DNA of 64,000 nt, taken from positions 1,302,001-1,366,000 of the forward strand of contig NZ_CP151635.1 of NCBI RefSeq assembly GCF_038397735.1. The letters run 5' to 3'. The notes under the pieces were generated by a model. It was not told where the DNA came from, did no database searches, and saw only the letters and a list, made by a program, of their open reading frames with translations. The translations under genes and the position numbers were made by a program. Origin of the DNA: Microbacterium sp. LWH13-1.2. Lineage in GTDB: Bacteria; Actinomycetota; Actinomycetes; Actinomycetales; Microbacteriaceae. This document shows, piece by piece, positions 10,691 to 19,763 of this stretch. The number at the start of each line of letters is the position of its first letter. The first letter of the stretch is position 1.

Positions 10691-10722
10691 AGGCCCCGGA
10701 TATCGTGAGATACCCGGGGCCT
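10691..10722 (-). terminator. Rho-independent terminator of tRNA-Leu(GAG)
   Basis: AGGCCCCGG pairs with CCGGGGCCT around a short internal loop. On the minus strand the stem is followed by TTCTTC. It lies just past the 3' end of the tRNA gene. Confidence 0.75.
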
Positions 10723-10727
10723 GTCTG

Positions 10728-10810
10728 TGCGCGGAGGGGGACTTGAACCCCCACGCCCTTACGGGCACTACGACCTCAACGTAGCGCGTCTACCATTCCG
10801 CCACCCGCGC
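10728..10810 (-). tRNA. tRNA-Leu(GAG)
   Basis: An 83-base tRNA with a 7-bp acceptor stem (GCGCGGG with TCCGCGC, one G-T pair) and discriminator A. The anticodon stem CTACG/CGTAG encloses the loop TTGAGGT, anticodon GAG. A long variable arm (TGCCCGTAAGGGCGT) is typical of class II tRNA-Leu. The T arm has GGTTCAAGTCC. The CCA end is not encoded. Confidence 0.96.
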
Positions 10811-10910
10811 AGGTGTTGGATGTTCGTTGCCGAACGAAGATTTACATTAGCACGAGCTTCGAGGCTCCCTGAAACCGACGGCGACGCCCGGGCGCGCCAC
10901 GGCGTTTCGA

Positions 10911-10916
10911 TAGCCT
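10911..10916 (+). promoter_or_regulatory. -10 box TAGCCT for leaderless M20 peptidase gene
   Basis: TAGCCT ends six bases before the ATG at 10923, and no ribosome site is present. Confidence 0.5.
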
Positions 10917-10922
10917 GGGCAC

Positions 10923-12218
10923 ATGACCGATCCGTCCCTTCCCGAGGTCGTTCGCATCGCGAGCGACCTGATCCGCTTCGACACCTCCAACTTCGGGGGA
11001 GGCAATGCGAAGGGCGAGCGCGAAGCCGCCGAGTACGTGGGCGCGTATCTGGAGGAGCTGGGCCTCGAGGTCGAGTACTACGAACCGATCCCGCGGCGCA
11101 CGAATGTGATGGCGCGGGTCCCCGGCCGGGATCCGAGCAGACCGGCTCTGGTCGTCCACGGGCACCTCGACGTCGTTCCGGCGATGGCCGAGGACTGGAC
11201 CGTCGATCCGTTCGCCGGGATCGTCAAGGACGGGATGCTGTGGGGTCGCGGAGCTGTCGACATGAAGAACATGAACGCGATGATCCTCACTGCCGTCGCC
11301 GACATCCTCCGAGCGGGGGAGCAGCCCGAGCGAGACCTCGTTCTGGCGTTCTTCGCCGACGAGGAGAACGGCGGGGTCGAGGGTTCGGCTTTGGTCGTGC
11401 AGAACAAGCCCGAGTGGTTCGACGGCGCCACTGAGGCGATCAGCGAGGTCGGCGGGTACTCGATCACCGTCGATGACCGCCGCGCCTATCTGCTGCAGGT
11501 GGGCGAGAAGGCGCTGATCTGGATCCGTCTCGTCGCGAAGGGGCGTGCCGGTCACGGAAGCCGCCTGCACGACGACAACGCCGTCACGAAGCTCGCGGAG
11601 GCCGTCGCGGCCATCGGACGGACCCGGTGGCCGCTCCGGCTCACGGCGACCACCGAAGCTCTGCTGCAGGGTCTCAGTGACCTCACCGGACGCTCGGTGG
11701 ACGACCCGGATGCACTGGCTTCCGCAGCAGGCCCTGCGGAGGCGTTCCTGCGTTCGTCGTTCCGCACCACCACGAACCCCACGGCTCTCACCGCCGGTTA
11801 CAAGCACAACGTGATCCCCGAGCGCGCGGAGGCACTGATCGACGTGCGCGTCATCCCCGGGACAGAGGACGACGTGCTCGCCGAACTGCAGCAGATCGTC
11901 GGAGACGAGATCGAGATCGAGATCGTCGTGCGTGACATCGGCATGGAGACGCCTTTCGCGGGAGAACTGGTCGATGCGATGGTCGCGAGCCTCGGTCGTC
12001 ACGACCCCGGGGTGCCGGTGATCCCGTATCTGCTGGGAGCGGGCACGGACAACAAGGCGCTCGCGTACCTGGACATCACCGGATACGGTTTCGCTCCGCT
12101 GCAGCTTCCTGCAGACCTCGACTTCACGGGCATGTTCCACGGAGTCGATGAGCGCGTACCCGTAGAATCGCTTGTCTTCGGTCAGCGGGTGCTGGCCGAT
12201 CTGCTGCGCACGTACTGA
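10923..12218 (+). CDS. M20/M25/M40-family metallohydrolase
   Basis: A 431-residue zinc amidohydrolase of the ArgE/DapE/CPG2 group. Metal ligands are visible in VVHGHLDVVPA near residue 79, RGAVDMKNMN near 112, the catalytic and ligand Glu pair in FADEENGG near 146, and the final His in MFHGVDERVP near 409. The dimerisation domain lies between. The substrate is uncertain: M. tuberculosis has a similar gene (dapE2) in the same neighbourhood of uppP, PAC2 and trmI, but a dipeptidase or deacylase role is equally possible. A leaderless start is indicated by TAGCCT. Confidence 0.9.
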   Translation: MTDPSLPEVVRIASDLIRFDTSNFGGGNAKGEREAAEYVGAYLEELGLEVEYYEPIPRRTNVMARVPGRDPSRPALVVHGHLDVVPAMAEDWTVDPFAGIVKDGMLWGRGAVDMKNMNAMILTAVADILRAGEQPERDLVLAFFADEENGGVEGSALVVQNKPEWFDGATEAISEVGGYSITVDDRRAYLLQVGEKALIWIRLVAKGRAGHGSRLHDDNAVTKLAEAVAAIGRTRWPLRLTATTEALLQGLSDLTGRSVDDPDALASAAGPAEAFLRSSFRTTTNPTALTAGYKHNVIPERAEALIDVRVIPGTEDDVLAELQQIVGDEIEIEIVVRDIGMETPFAGELVDAMVASLGRHDPGVPVIPYLLGAGTDNKALAYLDITGYGFAPLQLPADLDFTGMFHGVDERVPVESLVFGQRVLADLLRTY

Positions 12219-12263
12219 GCCTTCGGCTCGACGTCCGCGCACCACGATTCAGAAAGCTCCTCC

Positions 12264-13088
12264 ATGCACCTGCTCGAAGCGCTCATCCTCGGCATCGTCC
12301 AGGGACTCACCGAGTTCCTCCCGATCTCCTCCAGCGCCCATCTGCGCATCCTCGGCACGTTCCTGCCCTCGGGTGAGGACCCGGGAGCTGCGTTCACTGC
12401 GATCACCCAGATCGGCACCGAGGCGGCGGTCGTGGTGTTCTTCTGGCGCGACATCGTGCGCATCATCGCGCAGTGGTTCCGCTCTCTGACCGGACGGGTT
12501 CCGCGCAGCGATCCCGATGCCCGCATGGGGTGGATGATCATCATCGGCAGCATCCCGATCGTGGTGCTCGGGCTGCTCTTCCAGGACCAGATCGAGACCG
12601 TCTTCCGGTCGCTGTGGATCGTCGCGATCATGCTGATCCTCTTCGGCATCCTGCTCGGGGTCGCCGACCACGTCGGCGCCAAGCGCCGCAAGCTCGACCA
12701 GCTGACGTACCCGCACGGCATCGCCTACGGGTTCGCGCAGGCGCTCGCGCTGATCCCCGGTGTCTCCCGCTCGGGCGGAACGATCACGATGGGGCTGTTC
12801 CTCGGCTATGAGCGCGCCGCTGCCGCTCGCTACGCGTTCCTGCTCGCGATCCCCGCGGTCTTCGGAAGCGGCTTCTACCAGGTGTTCAAGAGCTGGGACG
12901 AGCCGTCGTTCTTCTCGTTCGGCGACACGCTGGCAGCGACCGGCATCGCGTTCGTCGTGGCGCTCGGAGTCATCGCCTTCTTCATGAACTACATCTCGAA
13001 GCGCAGCTTCCTGCCGTTCGTGATCTACCGCATCCTGCTCGGAACCGTCCTCCTGGTGCTGCTCGGCACGGGCGTCATCGCCGCCTGA
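12264..13088 (+). CDS. uppP: Undecaprenyl-diphosphatase
   Basis: A 274-residue polytopic membrane enzyme of the BacA family. It dephosphorylates undecaprenyl pyrophosphate, recycling the lipid carrier for peptidoglycan and other wall polymers. The two active-site motifs are present: [14 protein letters not shown] near residue 13 and [12 protein letters not shown] near 169. About eight hydrophobic helices can be seen. It follows the M20 gene by 45 bases and is probably co-transcribed. Loss or gain of this function alters bacitracin susceptibility in other bacteria (established for the family). Confidence 0.96.
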   Translation: MHLLEALILGIVQGLTEFLPISSSAHLRILGTFLPSGEDPGAAFTAITQIGTEAAVVVFFWRDIVRIIAQWFRSLTGRVPRSDPDARMGWMIIIGSIPIVVLGLLFQDQIETVFRSLWIVAIMLILFGILLGVADHVGAKRRKLDQLTYPHGIAYGFAQALALIPGVSRSGGTITMGLFLGYERAAAARYAFLLAIPAVFGSGFYQVFKSWDEPSFFSFGDTLAATGIAFVVALGVIAFFMNYISKRSFLPFVIYRILLGTVLLVLLGTGVIAA

Positions 13089-13120
13089 GCGGGGATCGCG
13101 TGCGGACGAACGTCCAGGGA

Positions 13121-13972
13121 CTAGCGCTTGTGGTCTCCGGGGCCGTCGCCGCGGCGCTTGAGGTAGCGCTCGAAGGCCTGGGCGATCGCGTCGCCTGAGG
13201 CATCGGGGGAGTCCCACGTGTCCCTGGTGCGCTCGAGCTGCTGGATGTACTCCGTCATGTCCTCGTCGTCCGCGGCTGCGGCATCGATCGAAGCCTCCCA
13301 CGCCGCGGCCTCGGTGCGCAGGTGATCGCGCGGCACGTCGACTCCGGTCAGTTCCTCGAGCCGGTCGAGCAGCGCGAGGGTCACCTTGGGTGACGGCGTG
13401 GCCGAGGCGACGTAGTGCGGCACGCTCGCCCACAGGCTCGCGGTCGGGATACCGGCGCTCTCGGCGAAGTGCTCGATGACGCTCAGGATCCCGACGGGGC
13501 CCTCGTAAAGGGACCGTTCGAGCCCGTGGGCTTCGCGGACCTGCTCGTTCTGGCTCGAGGCGAAGATCGAGATCGGCCGAGTGTGGGGGACGTCCGACAG
13601 CATCGCACCGAGCGTCACGAAACCGGTGATGTCGTCGCGGAGCGCGATGTCGATGAACTCCGAGGCGAACGACTGCCACGTGCGTGCCGGCTCGACACCG
13701 GTCAGCACCCAGAACTCCGGACCTGGACCGGGGTCGCGTGGACGCCACAGGCCGGCCTCCGGCCAGGTGAGCTGACGACGCCCCTCGGCATCCATCTTCG
13801 TCGCCGGGCGCGTGTACTGGTAGTCGAAGTACAGCTCGGGATCGATCGAGTGCACGAGGTCGTAGTCGGTGGTCTCGCGCAATGCGGCGATCGCGCCGCT
13901 CGCAGCCTCACCCGCGTCGTTCCAGCCGTCGAAGGCGACGATGACGATGCGTGAACCGAGGACATCCATCAT
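13121..13972 (-). CDS. PAC2-family (proteasome assembly chaperone-like) protein
   Basis: A 283-residue protein of the PAC2 family (GSRIVIVAFDGWNDAGEAAS near the start, then FVTLGAMLSDVPHTRP near 140). In Actinobacteria this gene lies near the Pup-proteasome cluster (Rv2125 in M. tuberculosis), but its function is unproven. Two adjacent ATG codons could start it; GGGAG fits the second (13969) slightly better. The C-terminal 40 residues are acidic then basic and look unstructured. It converges on uppP. Confidence 0.85.
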   Translation of the reverse strand: MMDVLGSRIVIVAFDGWNDAGEAASGAIAALRETTDYDLVHSIDPELYFDYQYTRPATKMDAEGRRQLTWPEAGLWRPRDPGPGPEFWVLTGVEPARTWQSFASEFIDIALRDDITGFVTLGAMLSDVPHTRPISIFASSQNEQVREAHGLERSLYEGPVGILSVIEHFAESAGIPTASLWASVPHYVASATPSPKVTLALLDRLEELTGVDVPRDHLRTEAAAWEASIDAAAADDEDMTEYIQQLERTRDTWDSPDASGDAIAQAFERYLKRRGDGPGDHKR

Positions 13973-14008
13973 GGGCTCCCTTCGCGATATCCGGATCGGT
14001 ATCCCTCC

Positions 14009-14014
14009 AGGCTA
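14009..14014 (-). promoter_or_regulatory. -10 box TAGCCT for PAC2 gene
   Basis: TAGCCT lies 36 bases before the ATG and would give a leader containing GGGAG. It is divergent from the HAD gene promoter. Confidence 0.4.
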
Positions 14015-14048
14015 GTCCGACTGCGCGGGGAGGGCGCGGAGCCACGGC

Positions 14049-14054
14049 TAACAT
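14049..14054 (+). promoter_or_regulatory. -10 box TAACAT for leaderless HAD gene
   Basis: TAACAT ends six bases before the GTG at 14061. Confidence 0.5.
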
Positions 14055-14060
14055 GGTTCA

Positions 14061-14744
14061 GTGAGCAGACAGCCCCGCGCGATCCTCTGGGACATGGACG
14101 GAACACTCGTCGACACCGAACCGTATTGGATGGCTGCAGAGACGGCGCTGGTCGAGTCCTTCGGGGGCTCGTGGAGCCACGAGGACGCACTCCAGCTCGT
14201 CGGCAACGGTCTGATCGACAGTGCGATCATCCTCCAGAACGCCGGCGTCGACATGGATGCCGAGGCCATCGTCGCGCTTCTCACCGACGGGGTGCAGGAG
14301 GCACTGCGCACTCAGGGCGTGCCGTTCCGTCCGGGGGCGCGCGAGCTGCTGCAGGACCTGCGATCGGCGGGGATCCCGACCGGGCTCGTGACCATGTCCC
14401 TCCGCCGGATGGCTCTCAGCGTCGTCGACCTGATCGAGTTCGACGCGTTCGACATCGTCGTGGCCGGGGACGACGTGACCAACCCCAAACCGCATCCGGA
14501 GCCGTACCTGCACGCGGCAGGACTCCTCGAGATCGACATCGCCGACGCCGTCGTCATCGAGGACTCGCCGACGGGGCTCCGTGCCGGAATCGCCTCCGGC
14601 GCCGTGGCGCTCGGGGTCCCGCACATCGTGCCGCTCGATCATGTCGGAGCACACGAGCTCTGGTCCACTCTCGAGGGCCGCACTGCCGTAGACCTGATCG
14701 ACCTGTTCGATCGCAAGAACTCCATGACGGGAGCCACCCGATGA
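14061..14744 (+). CDS. HAD-superfamily hydrolase (beta-phosphoglucomutase-like)
   Basis: A 227-residue HAD phosphatase with motif I WDMDGTLVDT (nucleophile Asp near residue 11), a helical cap, motif III lysine in NPKPHPEPYL near 140 and motif IV EDSPTGLRAG near 168. Substrates of this subfamily are small phosphorylated sugars or metabolites and cannot be predicted. The GTG start has TAACAT six bases upstream. The stop overlaps the trmI start (ATGA), so the two are translationally coupled. Confidence 0.9.
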   Translation: MSRQPRAILWDMDGTLVDTEPYWMAAETALVESFGGSWSHEDALQLVGNGLIDSAIILQNAGVDMDAEAIVALLTDGVQEALRTQGVPFRPGARELLQDLRSAGIPTGLVTMSLRRMALSVVDLIEFDAFDIVVAGDDVTNPKPHPEPYLHAAGLLEIDIADAVVIEDSPTGLRAGIASGAVALGVPHIVPLDHVGAHELWSTLEGRTAVDLIDLFDRKNSMTGATR

Positions 14745-15760
14745 CCACCACCACCTCACCGCGGCCGAGTGGGCCGTTCCGAGAGGGCGACCGGGTGCAG
14801 CTGACCGGGCCCAAGGGTCGTCTGCACACCGTGACCCTCCGCGAGGACGGCGAACTCCACACCCACCAGGGCGTCCTGAAGCACCGCGACCTCATCGGCC
14901 TTCCCGACGGCTCCGTCGTGGCGAACAGCTCGGGGCACGATTACCTCGCGCTGCGTCCGCTGCTGCGCGACTTCGCGATGTCCATGCCCCGCGGTGCGGC
15001 GATCGTCTACCCGAAGGATGCGGCGCAGATCGTCATGCAGGCCGACATCTTCCCGGGCGCCGTCGTCGTCGAAGCCGGAGTGGGCTCAGGAGCGCTGTCG
15101 CTGTCGCTGCTCCGCGCGATCGGACCCGCCGGACGTCTGGTGTCGTTCGAGCGACGTGAGGACTTCGCGCAGGTCGCGCGCGGCAACGTCGAGACGTTCT
15201 TCGGCGCGACCCCCGACACCTGGGACGTCGTCGTCGGAGATCTGGCCGAAGCTCTGCCCGGCGAGTTCCCGGCGGGCTCGGTCGATCGGGTCGTGCTCGA
15301 CATGCTGGCTCCGTGGGAGTGCATGGACGTCGTCGCCGACGCACTGACGCCCGGCGGGGTCGTGCTCTGCTACGTCGCCACCGCCACCCAGCTGTCGCGC
15401 GTCGCGGAGTACATCCGCAGCACGGGGCTGTTCACCGACCCTGAAGCCTCCGAGACGATGGTGCGCGGCTGGCACGTCGAAGGTCTGGCCGTGCGACCGG
15501 ACCACCGCATGGTGGCGCATACGGGCTTCCTGCTCACCGCGCGCCGACTCGCTCCCGGTGCTGTCGCGCCCCAGGTCAAGCGTCGGGCGTCGAAGAGCAG
15601 CTACGGCGACGCCGATGTAGAGCAGTGGACCCCCGGCGCCGTCGGGGATCGCGAGATCAACGACAAGAACCTCCGAAAGCGTGCCCGTGAGGCTGCCAAG
15701 GCAGCCGAGGGCGCGCGTCTTGCATCCGGTTCGCGCGAATCCGAGTCGTCTACGGAATAG
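14741..15760 (+). CDS. trmI: tRNA (adenine-58-N1)-methyltransferase TrmI
   Basis: A 339-residue class I methyltransferase that methylates A58 in the T loop of tRNA as a tetramer. An N-terminal small beta domain (RLHTVTLREDG) precedes the Rossmann fold with the AdoMet motif VVEAGVGSGALSLSL near residue 107 and VVLDMLAPWECMD near 184. The C-terminal 50 residues are basic and low-complexity. Its place before pafB/pafC matches Rv2118c. The TAG stop at 15758-15760 is also the first half of the next gene's TAGACT hexamer. Confidence 0.94.
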   Translation: MTTTTSPRPSGPFREGDRVQLTGPKGRLHTVTLREDGELHTHQGVLKHRDLIGLPDGSVVANSSGHDYLALRPLLRDFAMSMPRGAAIVYPKDAAQIVMQADIFPGAVVVEAGVGSGALSLSLLRAIGPAGRLVSFERREDFAQVARGNVETFFGATPDTWDVVVGDLAEALPGEFPAGSVDRVVLDMLAPWECMDVVADALTPGGVVLCYVATATQLSRVAEYIRSTGLFTDPEASETMVRGWHVEGLAVRPDHRMVAHTGFLLTARRLAPGAVAPQVKRRASKSSYGDADVEQWTPGAVGDREINDKNLRKRAREAAKAAEGARLASGSRESESSTE

Positions 15761-15763
15761 ACT
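15758..15763 (+). promoter_or_regulatory. -10 box TAGACT fused to the trmI stop codon
   Basis: TAGACT starts with the trmI TAG stop and ends seven bases before the GTG at 15771, indicating a leaderless transcript for the lipoprotein gene. Confidence 0.5.
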
Positions 15764-15770
15764 GGAGCGC

Positions 15771-16685
15771 GTGCGTAAAACGTCCGCCGTTCTGGCCACT
15801 CTCAGCCTCGCCGTCCTCACCCTGACCGGATGCGCCGCGGGTCCGACGTTCGCGGGCGAGGTCTGCGACAGGGCCGCCCACGCAGGCTCCGTCGCGGACT
15901 CCGTGACCGTCGAGGGCGACCTCGGTGAAGCACCGGATGTCACGGTGTACACCCCGGTCAAGACCGATGAGACCGCGTTCGCGGACATCATCACGGGCGA
16001 GGGCGAGACGCTGACCTCGACAGTGCAGCCGATGGTGCTCGACATCGCCTTCTACGGCGGCGAGAGCGGCGAGAAACTCTACGAGTCGGAGTACAACGGC
16101 GACACGAGCCGCGTGCACAACATCTCATACTGGGCCCAGCGCTCTCCGGGCCTCGAGTCCGTGCTCAAGTGCGCCACCGGAGGCAGCCGCGTCGTGGCGG
16201 TGCTCACCCCCGAGGACTTCGGCGAGGCGAACGTCGAGGCCTTCGGCCTCGCCAAGGACGAGAACATCGTCGCCGTCGTCGACGTCCTCGACGTCTACCT
16301 CGCACACGCCGAAGGCGCATCGCAGTTCAACGACGCGCGCGGCCTGCCGACCGTCGTACGCGCACCCGACGGCACGCCGGGTGTCATCATTCCCGACAGT
16401 GCAGCTCCCGAGTCCGCCGTGACCCAGACCCTCATCAAGGGCGACGGCGCGAAGGTCGAGAAGGAATCGACCATCGTGACCAACATCATGGCGCTCGGCT
16501 GGGACGACAAGACCGTCACCTCGAGCACATGGGGCGCTGAGCCGAACATCGGCCCCGCCGCGAAGGAGCTCGTGGGTGCGACCGTCGGTTCTCAGCTGCT
16601 GGTCGTCGTGCCCGCGGCGGACGGCAACCCGGCGACGGTGATCGTCGTCGACATCCTGGGCATCGTTCCGGCGCCGGAGAACTGA
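15771..16685 (+). CDS. FKBP-type peptidyl-prolyl isomerase-like lipoprotein
   Basis: A 304-residue secreted lipoprotein. The signal peptide ends in the lipobox LTGC with Cys21 as the lipidation site. The C-terminal third has features of FKBP-type prolyl isomerases (GATVGSQLLVVVP and VVDILGIV), and a related segment is repeated earlier, near IVAVVDVLDVYL. It would act outside the membrane in protein folding. The start is GTG at 15771; the longer frame upstream is inside trmI. It overlaps pafB by one base (TGATG). In related genomes an FKBP gene also sits next to pafB. Confidence 0.82.
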   Translation: MRKTSAVLATLSLAVLTLTGCAAGPTFAGEVCDRAAHAGSVADSVTVEGDLGEAPDVTVYTPVKTDETAFADIITGEGETLTSTVQPMVLDIAFYGGESGEKLYESEYNGDTSRVHNISYWAQRSPGLESVLKCATGGSRVVAVLTPEDFGEANVEAFGLAKDENIVAVVDVLDVYLAHAEGASQFNDARGLPTVVRAPDGTPGVIIPDSAAPESAVTQTLIKGDGAKVEKESTIVTNIMALGWDDKTVTSSTWGAEPNIGPAAKELVGATVGSQLLVVVPAADGNPATVIVVDILGIVPAPEN

Positions 16686-17680
16686 TGGCGGCCCGTATTC
16701 CCGCGGAGGAGCGTCTGACGAATCTCGTCGTGGCGCTCATGGCGACGGAGATCGGGCTCACCAAGCAGCAGATCCTCGACAATGTGTCGGGGTACCGTCA
16801 GCGAGCCGATGCCGGTGTGCGCTCGGATGCTCTCGAGAAGATGTTCGAGCGCGACAAGGACGAGCTGCGCACGCTCGGGGTCCCGGTCGAGACGATCGGC
16901 GATCAGGCCGACCCCAATGATCTCCGCGAGGCGCGATATCGCATTCCGCAGGCGGAATACGACCTGCCGAGCGACATCGAGTTCACCGCCGCCGAGCTCG
17001 CCGTGCTCCAGCTGGCCGGCAGTGTCTGGAGCGCGGAGTCCGCGTCGGGCGACGCCAAGGCAGGGGTGCGCAAGATCCGCGCGCTCGGGATCGACGGCGA
17101 CGAGCCGATCATCGGCTTCGCGCCGCGCATCACGGCCCGCGATGCGGCTTTCCCGCAGTTGCAGGAAGCCATCGAGAAGAGCCGCGTCGTGCTGTTCGAC
17201 TACCTCAAGCCGGGAGAGGACTCGCCGCGCCGCCGCAGCATCCGTCCCCTGGCACTCGTCGACTACGAGGCGCGCTGGCACGTGTTCGGCGTCGACGTCG
17301 ACATCGAGGCAGACCGGATGTTCCTGCTGAGCAGGATCGTCGGCGACGTGAAGATCACAGCGAAGACCTTCGACCCAGATCTGAGGGAAGGAGCGGGGGA
17401 GCGCGCCCTGGCAGGTCTCCAGAGCGTCGCTGCGCAGAACTCCGCTCTGCTCGAAGTCACGCCGGGAACCGAGGCGTCGCTCCGCCTCGGTCGTCGTGCG
17501 ACGCCCGCCACACCCCAGGGGATCCTCGTGCCGTTCGTCGACCTGCACATCCTCGCCGACGAGCTCGCCTCGTACGGGCCGGAGGTGCGAGTGGTCGAAC
17601 CGGCCGCCCTCCGGGATGCCGTGGTCGATCGGCTGATGGCGGTCGTGGCGACACACTCGGACGTGAGGAAGTCATCGTGA
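16685..17680 (+). CDS. pafB: WYL-domain transcriptional regulator PafB
   Basis: A 331-residue regulator with an N-terminal winged helix (RLTNLVVALMATEIGLTKQQIL), a central region, and a WYL domain near 180-250 in which the signature reads RWHVFG. With PafC it forms the activator of the RecA-independent DNA damage response in mycobacteria (established knowledge). The start overlaps the lipoprotein stop and the end overlaps pafC (GTGA), so pafB and pafC are co-translated. The Pup ligase gene pafA, which gives the pair its name, is absent here. Confidence 0.92.
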   Translation: MAARIPAEERLTNLVVALMATEIGLTKQQILDNVSGYRQRADAGVRSDALEKMFERDKDELRTLGVPVETIGDQADPNDLREARYRIPQAEYDLPSDIEFTAAELAVLQLAGSVWSAESASGDAKAGVRKIRALGIDGDEPIIGFAPRITARDAAFPQLQEAIEKSRVVLFDYLKPGEDSPRRRSIRPLALVDYEARWHVFGVDVDIEADRMFLLSRIVGDVKITAKTFDPDLREGAGERALAGLQSVAAQNSALLEVTPGTEASLRLGRRATPATPQGILVPFVDLHILADELASYGPEVRVVEPAALRDAVVDRLMAVVATHSDVRKSS

Positions 17681-18666
17681 GTGCTCAGCCGAAGCCGTTG
17701 CTCGCCGCCGACCGGGTGCGCGTCTATCTCACCCTGGTGCCGTATCTGCTCGAGCACGGACAGGTGTCGCTTGCCGAGGCGTCCGAGGAATTCGGGGTGA
17801 CCCCGGCCGAGATGCGTCAGATGGTCGAGAAGCTCACGGTGATCGGCCTTCCCGGTGACTCGGGATTCTGGCAGCAGCCGCAGGAGATGTTCGACATCAA
17901 CTGGGATCTGCTCGACGATGAAGACGTCATCGAGATCACGAACGACGTCGCCCTCCGGCGGGTGCCGCGCTTCACCGCACGAGAGGCTGCAGCTCTGCTG
18001 GCCGGCCTGCAGATGGTCGCCGCGGTGCCTGCCGTGTCGGATTCCGGCCTGGTCAGCGGTCTCATCTCCAAGCTCTCGCGTGGAGCGGCCGACGCGCCCG
18101 CAGAGGTGGTGGTGGCACCCAGCACCGTCGACGAGGTCCGCCAGGTGGTGTCGCGCGGAGTCCAGGACGGTGTGGCCGTCGCATTCACCTACCAGGCGCC
18201 GGATGCGGCTCCGACTACTCGCACCGTCGACCCCGTCCAGGTGATCATCACCAACGCGCAGTGGTATCTCCAGGGGTGGTGCCACACGAGGCAGGCGATG
18301 CGCACCTTCCACCTCGACAGGGTGAGCGATGCCCGCCTGACCGACATCCCGATCACGCATGCGGGCGACCATGTGCCGGAGGCCTTTTCGGCCGTCGACG
18401 ACGAGGGCGAGGTGCAGGTGCGGGTCCCTGAGCGGGTGGCACCGCTTCTGGGCGACTTCCTGACCGCCGACAACGTCGAGGTCGAGGGCGGAATCGTCAG
18501 CGCGCGTCTGCATCTGGCCGACCCGCGCGGCATCAAGAGACTGGCCGCGCGTTTCGGCGGGGCGCTCGAGGTCGTCGACCCCGGCGTCGCTCGAACGGCG
18601 GCTCGTGAATGGGCCGAGGCCGGACTCGCCCTGTATCGCCACCCGGACAGCTCCAACGCCGGTTAG
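17677..18666 (+). CDS. pafC: WYL-domain transcriptional regulator PafC
   Basis: A 329-residue partner of PafB with an N-terminal winged helix (LTLVPYLLEHGQVSLAEASE) and a clear WYL signature in QWYLQGWC near residue 195. The pair probably activates DNA repair genes on damage by sensing a ligand through the WYL domains. GTG start overlaps the pafB stop. The TAG stop at 18664-18666 is part of the tatA -10 hexamer. Confidence 0.92.
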   Translation: MSAQPKPLLAADRVRVYLTLVPYLLEHGQVSLAEASEEFGVTPAEMRQMVEKLTVIGLPGDSGFWQQPQEMFDINWDLLDDEDVIEITNDVALRRVPRFTAREAAALLAGLQMVAAVPAVSDSGLVSGLISKLSRGAADAPAEVVVAPSTVDEVRQVVSRGVQDGVAVAFTYQAPDAAPTTRTVDPVQVIITNAQWYLQGWCHTRQAMRTFHLDRVSDARLTDIPITHAGDHVPEAFSAVDDEGEVQVRVPERVAPLLGDFLTADNVEVEGGIVSARLHLADPRGIKRLAARFGGALEVVDPGVARTAAREWAEAGLALYRHPDSSNAG

Positions 18667-18669
18667 ACT
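18664..18669 (+). promoter_or_regulatory. -10 box TAGACT fused to the pafC stop codon
   Basis: TAGACT begins with the pafC stop. Transcription starting about seven bases downstream would give tatA a leader of some 17 bases with GAAGGAG. Confidence 0.45.
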
Positions 18670-18692
18670 TCTACAAACGACGAAGGAGAATC

Positions 18693-18950
18693 ATGGGCGC
18701 TTTCGGTTGGCCACATCTGCTGATCATCCTCGCCGTCATCCTGCTGCTCTTCGGTGCGGCGAAGCTGCCGGCACTGGCGAAGAGCCTCGGACAGTCCGCC
18801 CGCGTGTTCAAGGGCGAGATGAAGGCGATGAAGAACGAGGACGCGAGTGACGCCACGGAGCCCGGTGCGCCGACGCCCACCGCATCCGTCGCGGACACCA
18901 CGGTGACGGCTCGCGACACGGATCCGGGTCAGCCTCCTCGATCCGCGTAG
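18693..18950 (+). CDS. tatA: Sec-independent protein translocase subunit TatA
   Basis: An 85-residue TatA. One membrane helix (residues 6-21, LLIILAVILLLFGAAK) is followed by the FGxxKLP hinge and an amphipathic helix (LAKSLGQSARVFKGEM), then an acidic, Thr/Pro-rich tail. It forms the pore of the twin-arginine pathway that exports folded proteins. GAAGGAG stands at the right distance before the ATG. tatB is not here, as usual in Actinobacteria. The tatC start follows the stop after three bases. Confidence 0.95.
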   Translation: MGAFGWPHLLIILAVILLLFGAAKLPALAKSLGQSARVFKGEMKAMKNEDASDATEPGAPTPTASVADTTVTARDTDPGQPPRSA

Positions 18951-18953
18951 TCC

Positions 18954-19763
18954 GTGTCCGCTCTCGAATCCGCCGGCCAGGAGGCTTCCGGTCGCGACAG
19001 GCGGATGTCTCTCGGTGCCCATCTGGTGGAGCTTCGCAAGCGGCTTTTCATTGCTGCGGGCGCACTCGTGGTCGGGATGATCATCGCGTTCATCGTGACG
19101 GAGCCGATCATCGAGCTCCTCTCCGTTCCGATCCGCACGATCGCAGCCGAAGCCGGGCGCGAGTACACGGGCCTCAACTTCACGACCGTGACCAGCGGCT
19201 TCGATCTCCGCATGCGCATCGCCTTCGCGATCGGACTGCTCATCTCAGCGCCCGTGTGGCTCTGGCAGGTCTGGGCGTTCGTGATGCCCGGGCTCACGAA
19301 GAAGGAGACGCAGTACACCTGGGGTTTCCTCGGCGCGGCCATTCCGCTGTTCTTCGCAGGCTGCACCGTCGCGTTCTTCGTGCTCCCGCATGTCATCGAG
19401 ATCATGGCGGGCTTCGTGCCGAAGGGCATGGCGCAGTTCTTCGACTATTCGACCTACTACGACTTCGTCTTCAAGTTCCTTCTCGTGCTCGGCATCGCCT
19501 TCGTGCTCCCCGTCTTCCTCGTCGCGTTGAACGTCGCGGGAATCGTCTCGGGGCGCGACATCCTCAAAGGATGGCGGGTCGCGATCCTAGTCTGCACGAT
19601 CTTCGCGGCGGTCACGACACCGCCCGCTGACGTCTTCTCGATGCTGCTGCTGATGGGATCCATGATCGTGCTGTACTTTGCCGCGACCTTCATCTCGATG
19701 CTCTTCGACAGACGCAAGCGCAAGCGCGATGCGGCAGCGGGCATCGAGCCCGTGACCGCATGA
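18954..19763 (+). CDS. tatC: Sec-independent protein translocase subunit TatC
   Basis: A 269-residue TatC with six predicted membrane helices. It recognises twin-arginine signal peptides. The conserved N-terminal HLVELRKRL and the FVMPGLTKKE loop with its invariant Pro and Glu are visible. The GTG at 18954 is just after the tatA stop but has no good ribosome site; an ATG at 19005 that begins MSLGAHLVELRKR is an alternative start matching shorter homologues. The end overlaps the helicase start (ATGA). Confidence 0.94.
   Translation: MSALESAGQEASGRDRRMSLGAHLVELRKRLFIAAGALVVGMIIAFIVTEPIIELLSVPIRTIAAEAGREYTGLNFTTVTSGFDLRMRIAFAIGLLISAPVWLWQVWAFVMPGLTKKETQYTWGFLGAAIPLFFAGCTVAFFVLPHVIEIMAGFVPKGMAQFFDYSTYYDFVFKFLLVLGIAFVLPVFLVALNVAGIVSGRDILKGWRVAILVCTIFAAVTTPPADVFSMLLLMGSMIVLYFAATFISMLFDRRKRKRDAAAGIEPVTA

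Noticed and set aside
10728..10810. tRNA-Leu(GAG) or tRNA-Leu(CAA) as integration site of a genomic island
   Set aside because: No integrase gene, no repeat of the tRNA 3' end and no change of gene style next to either tRNA.
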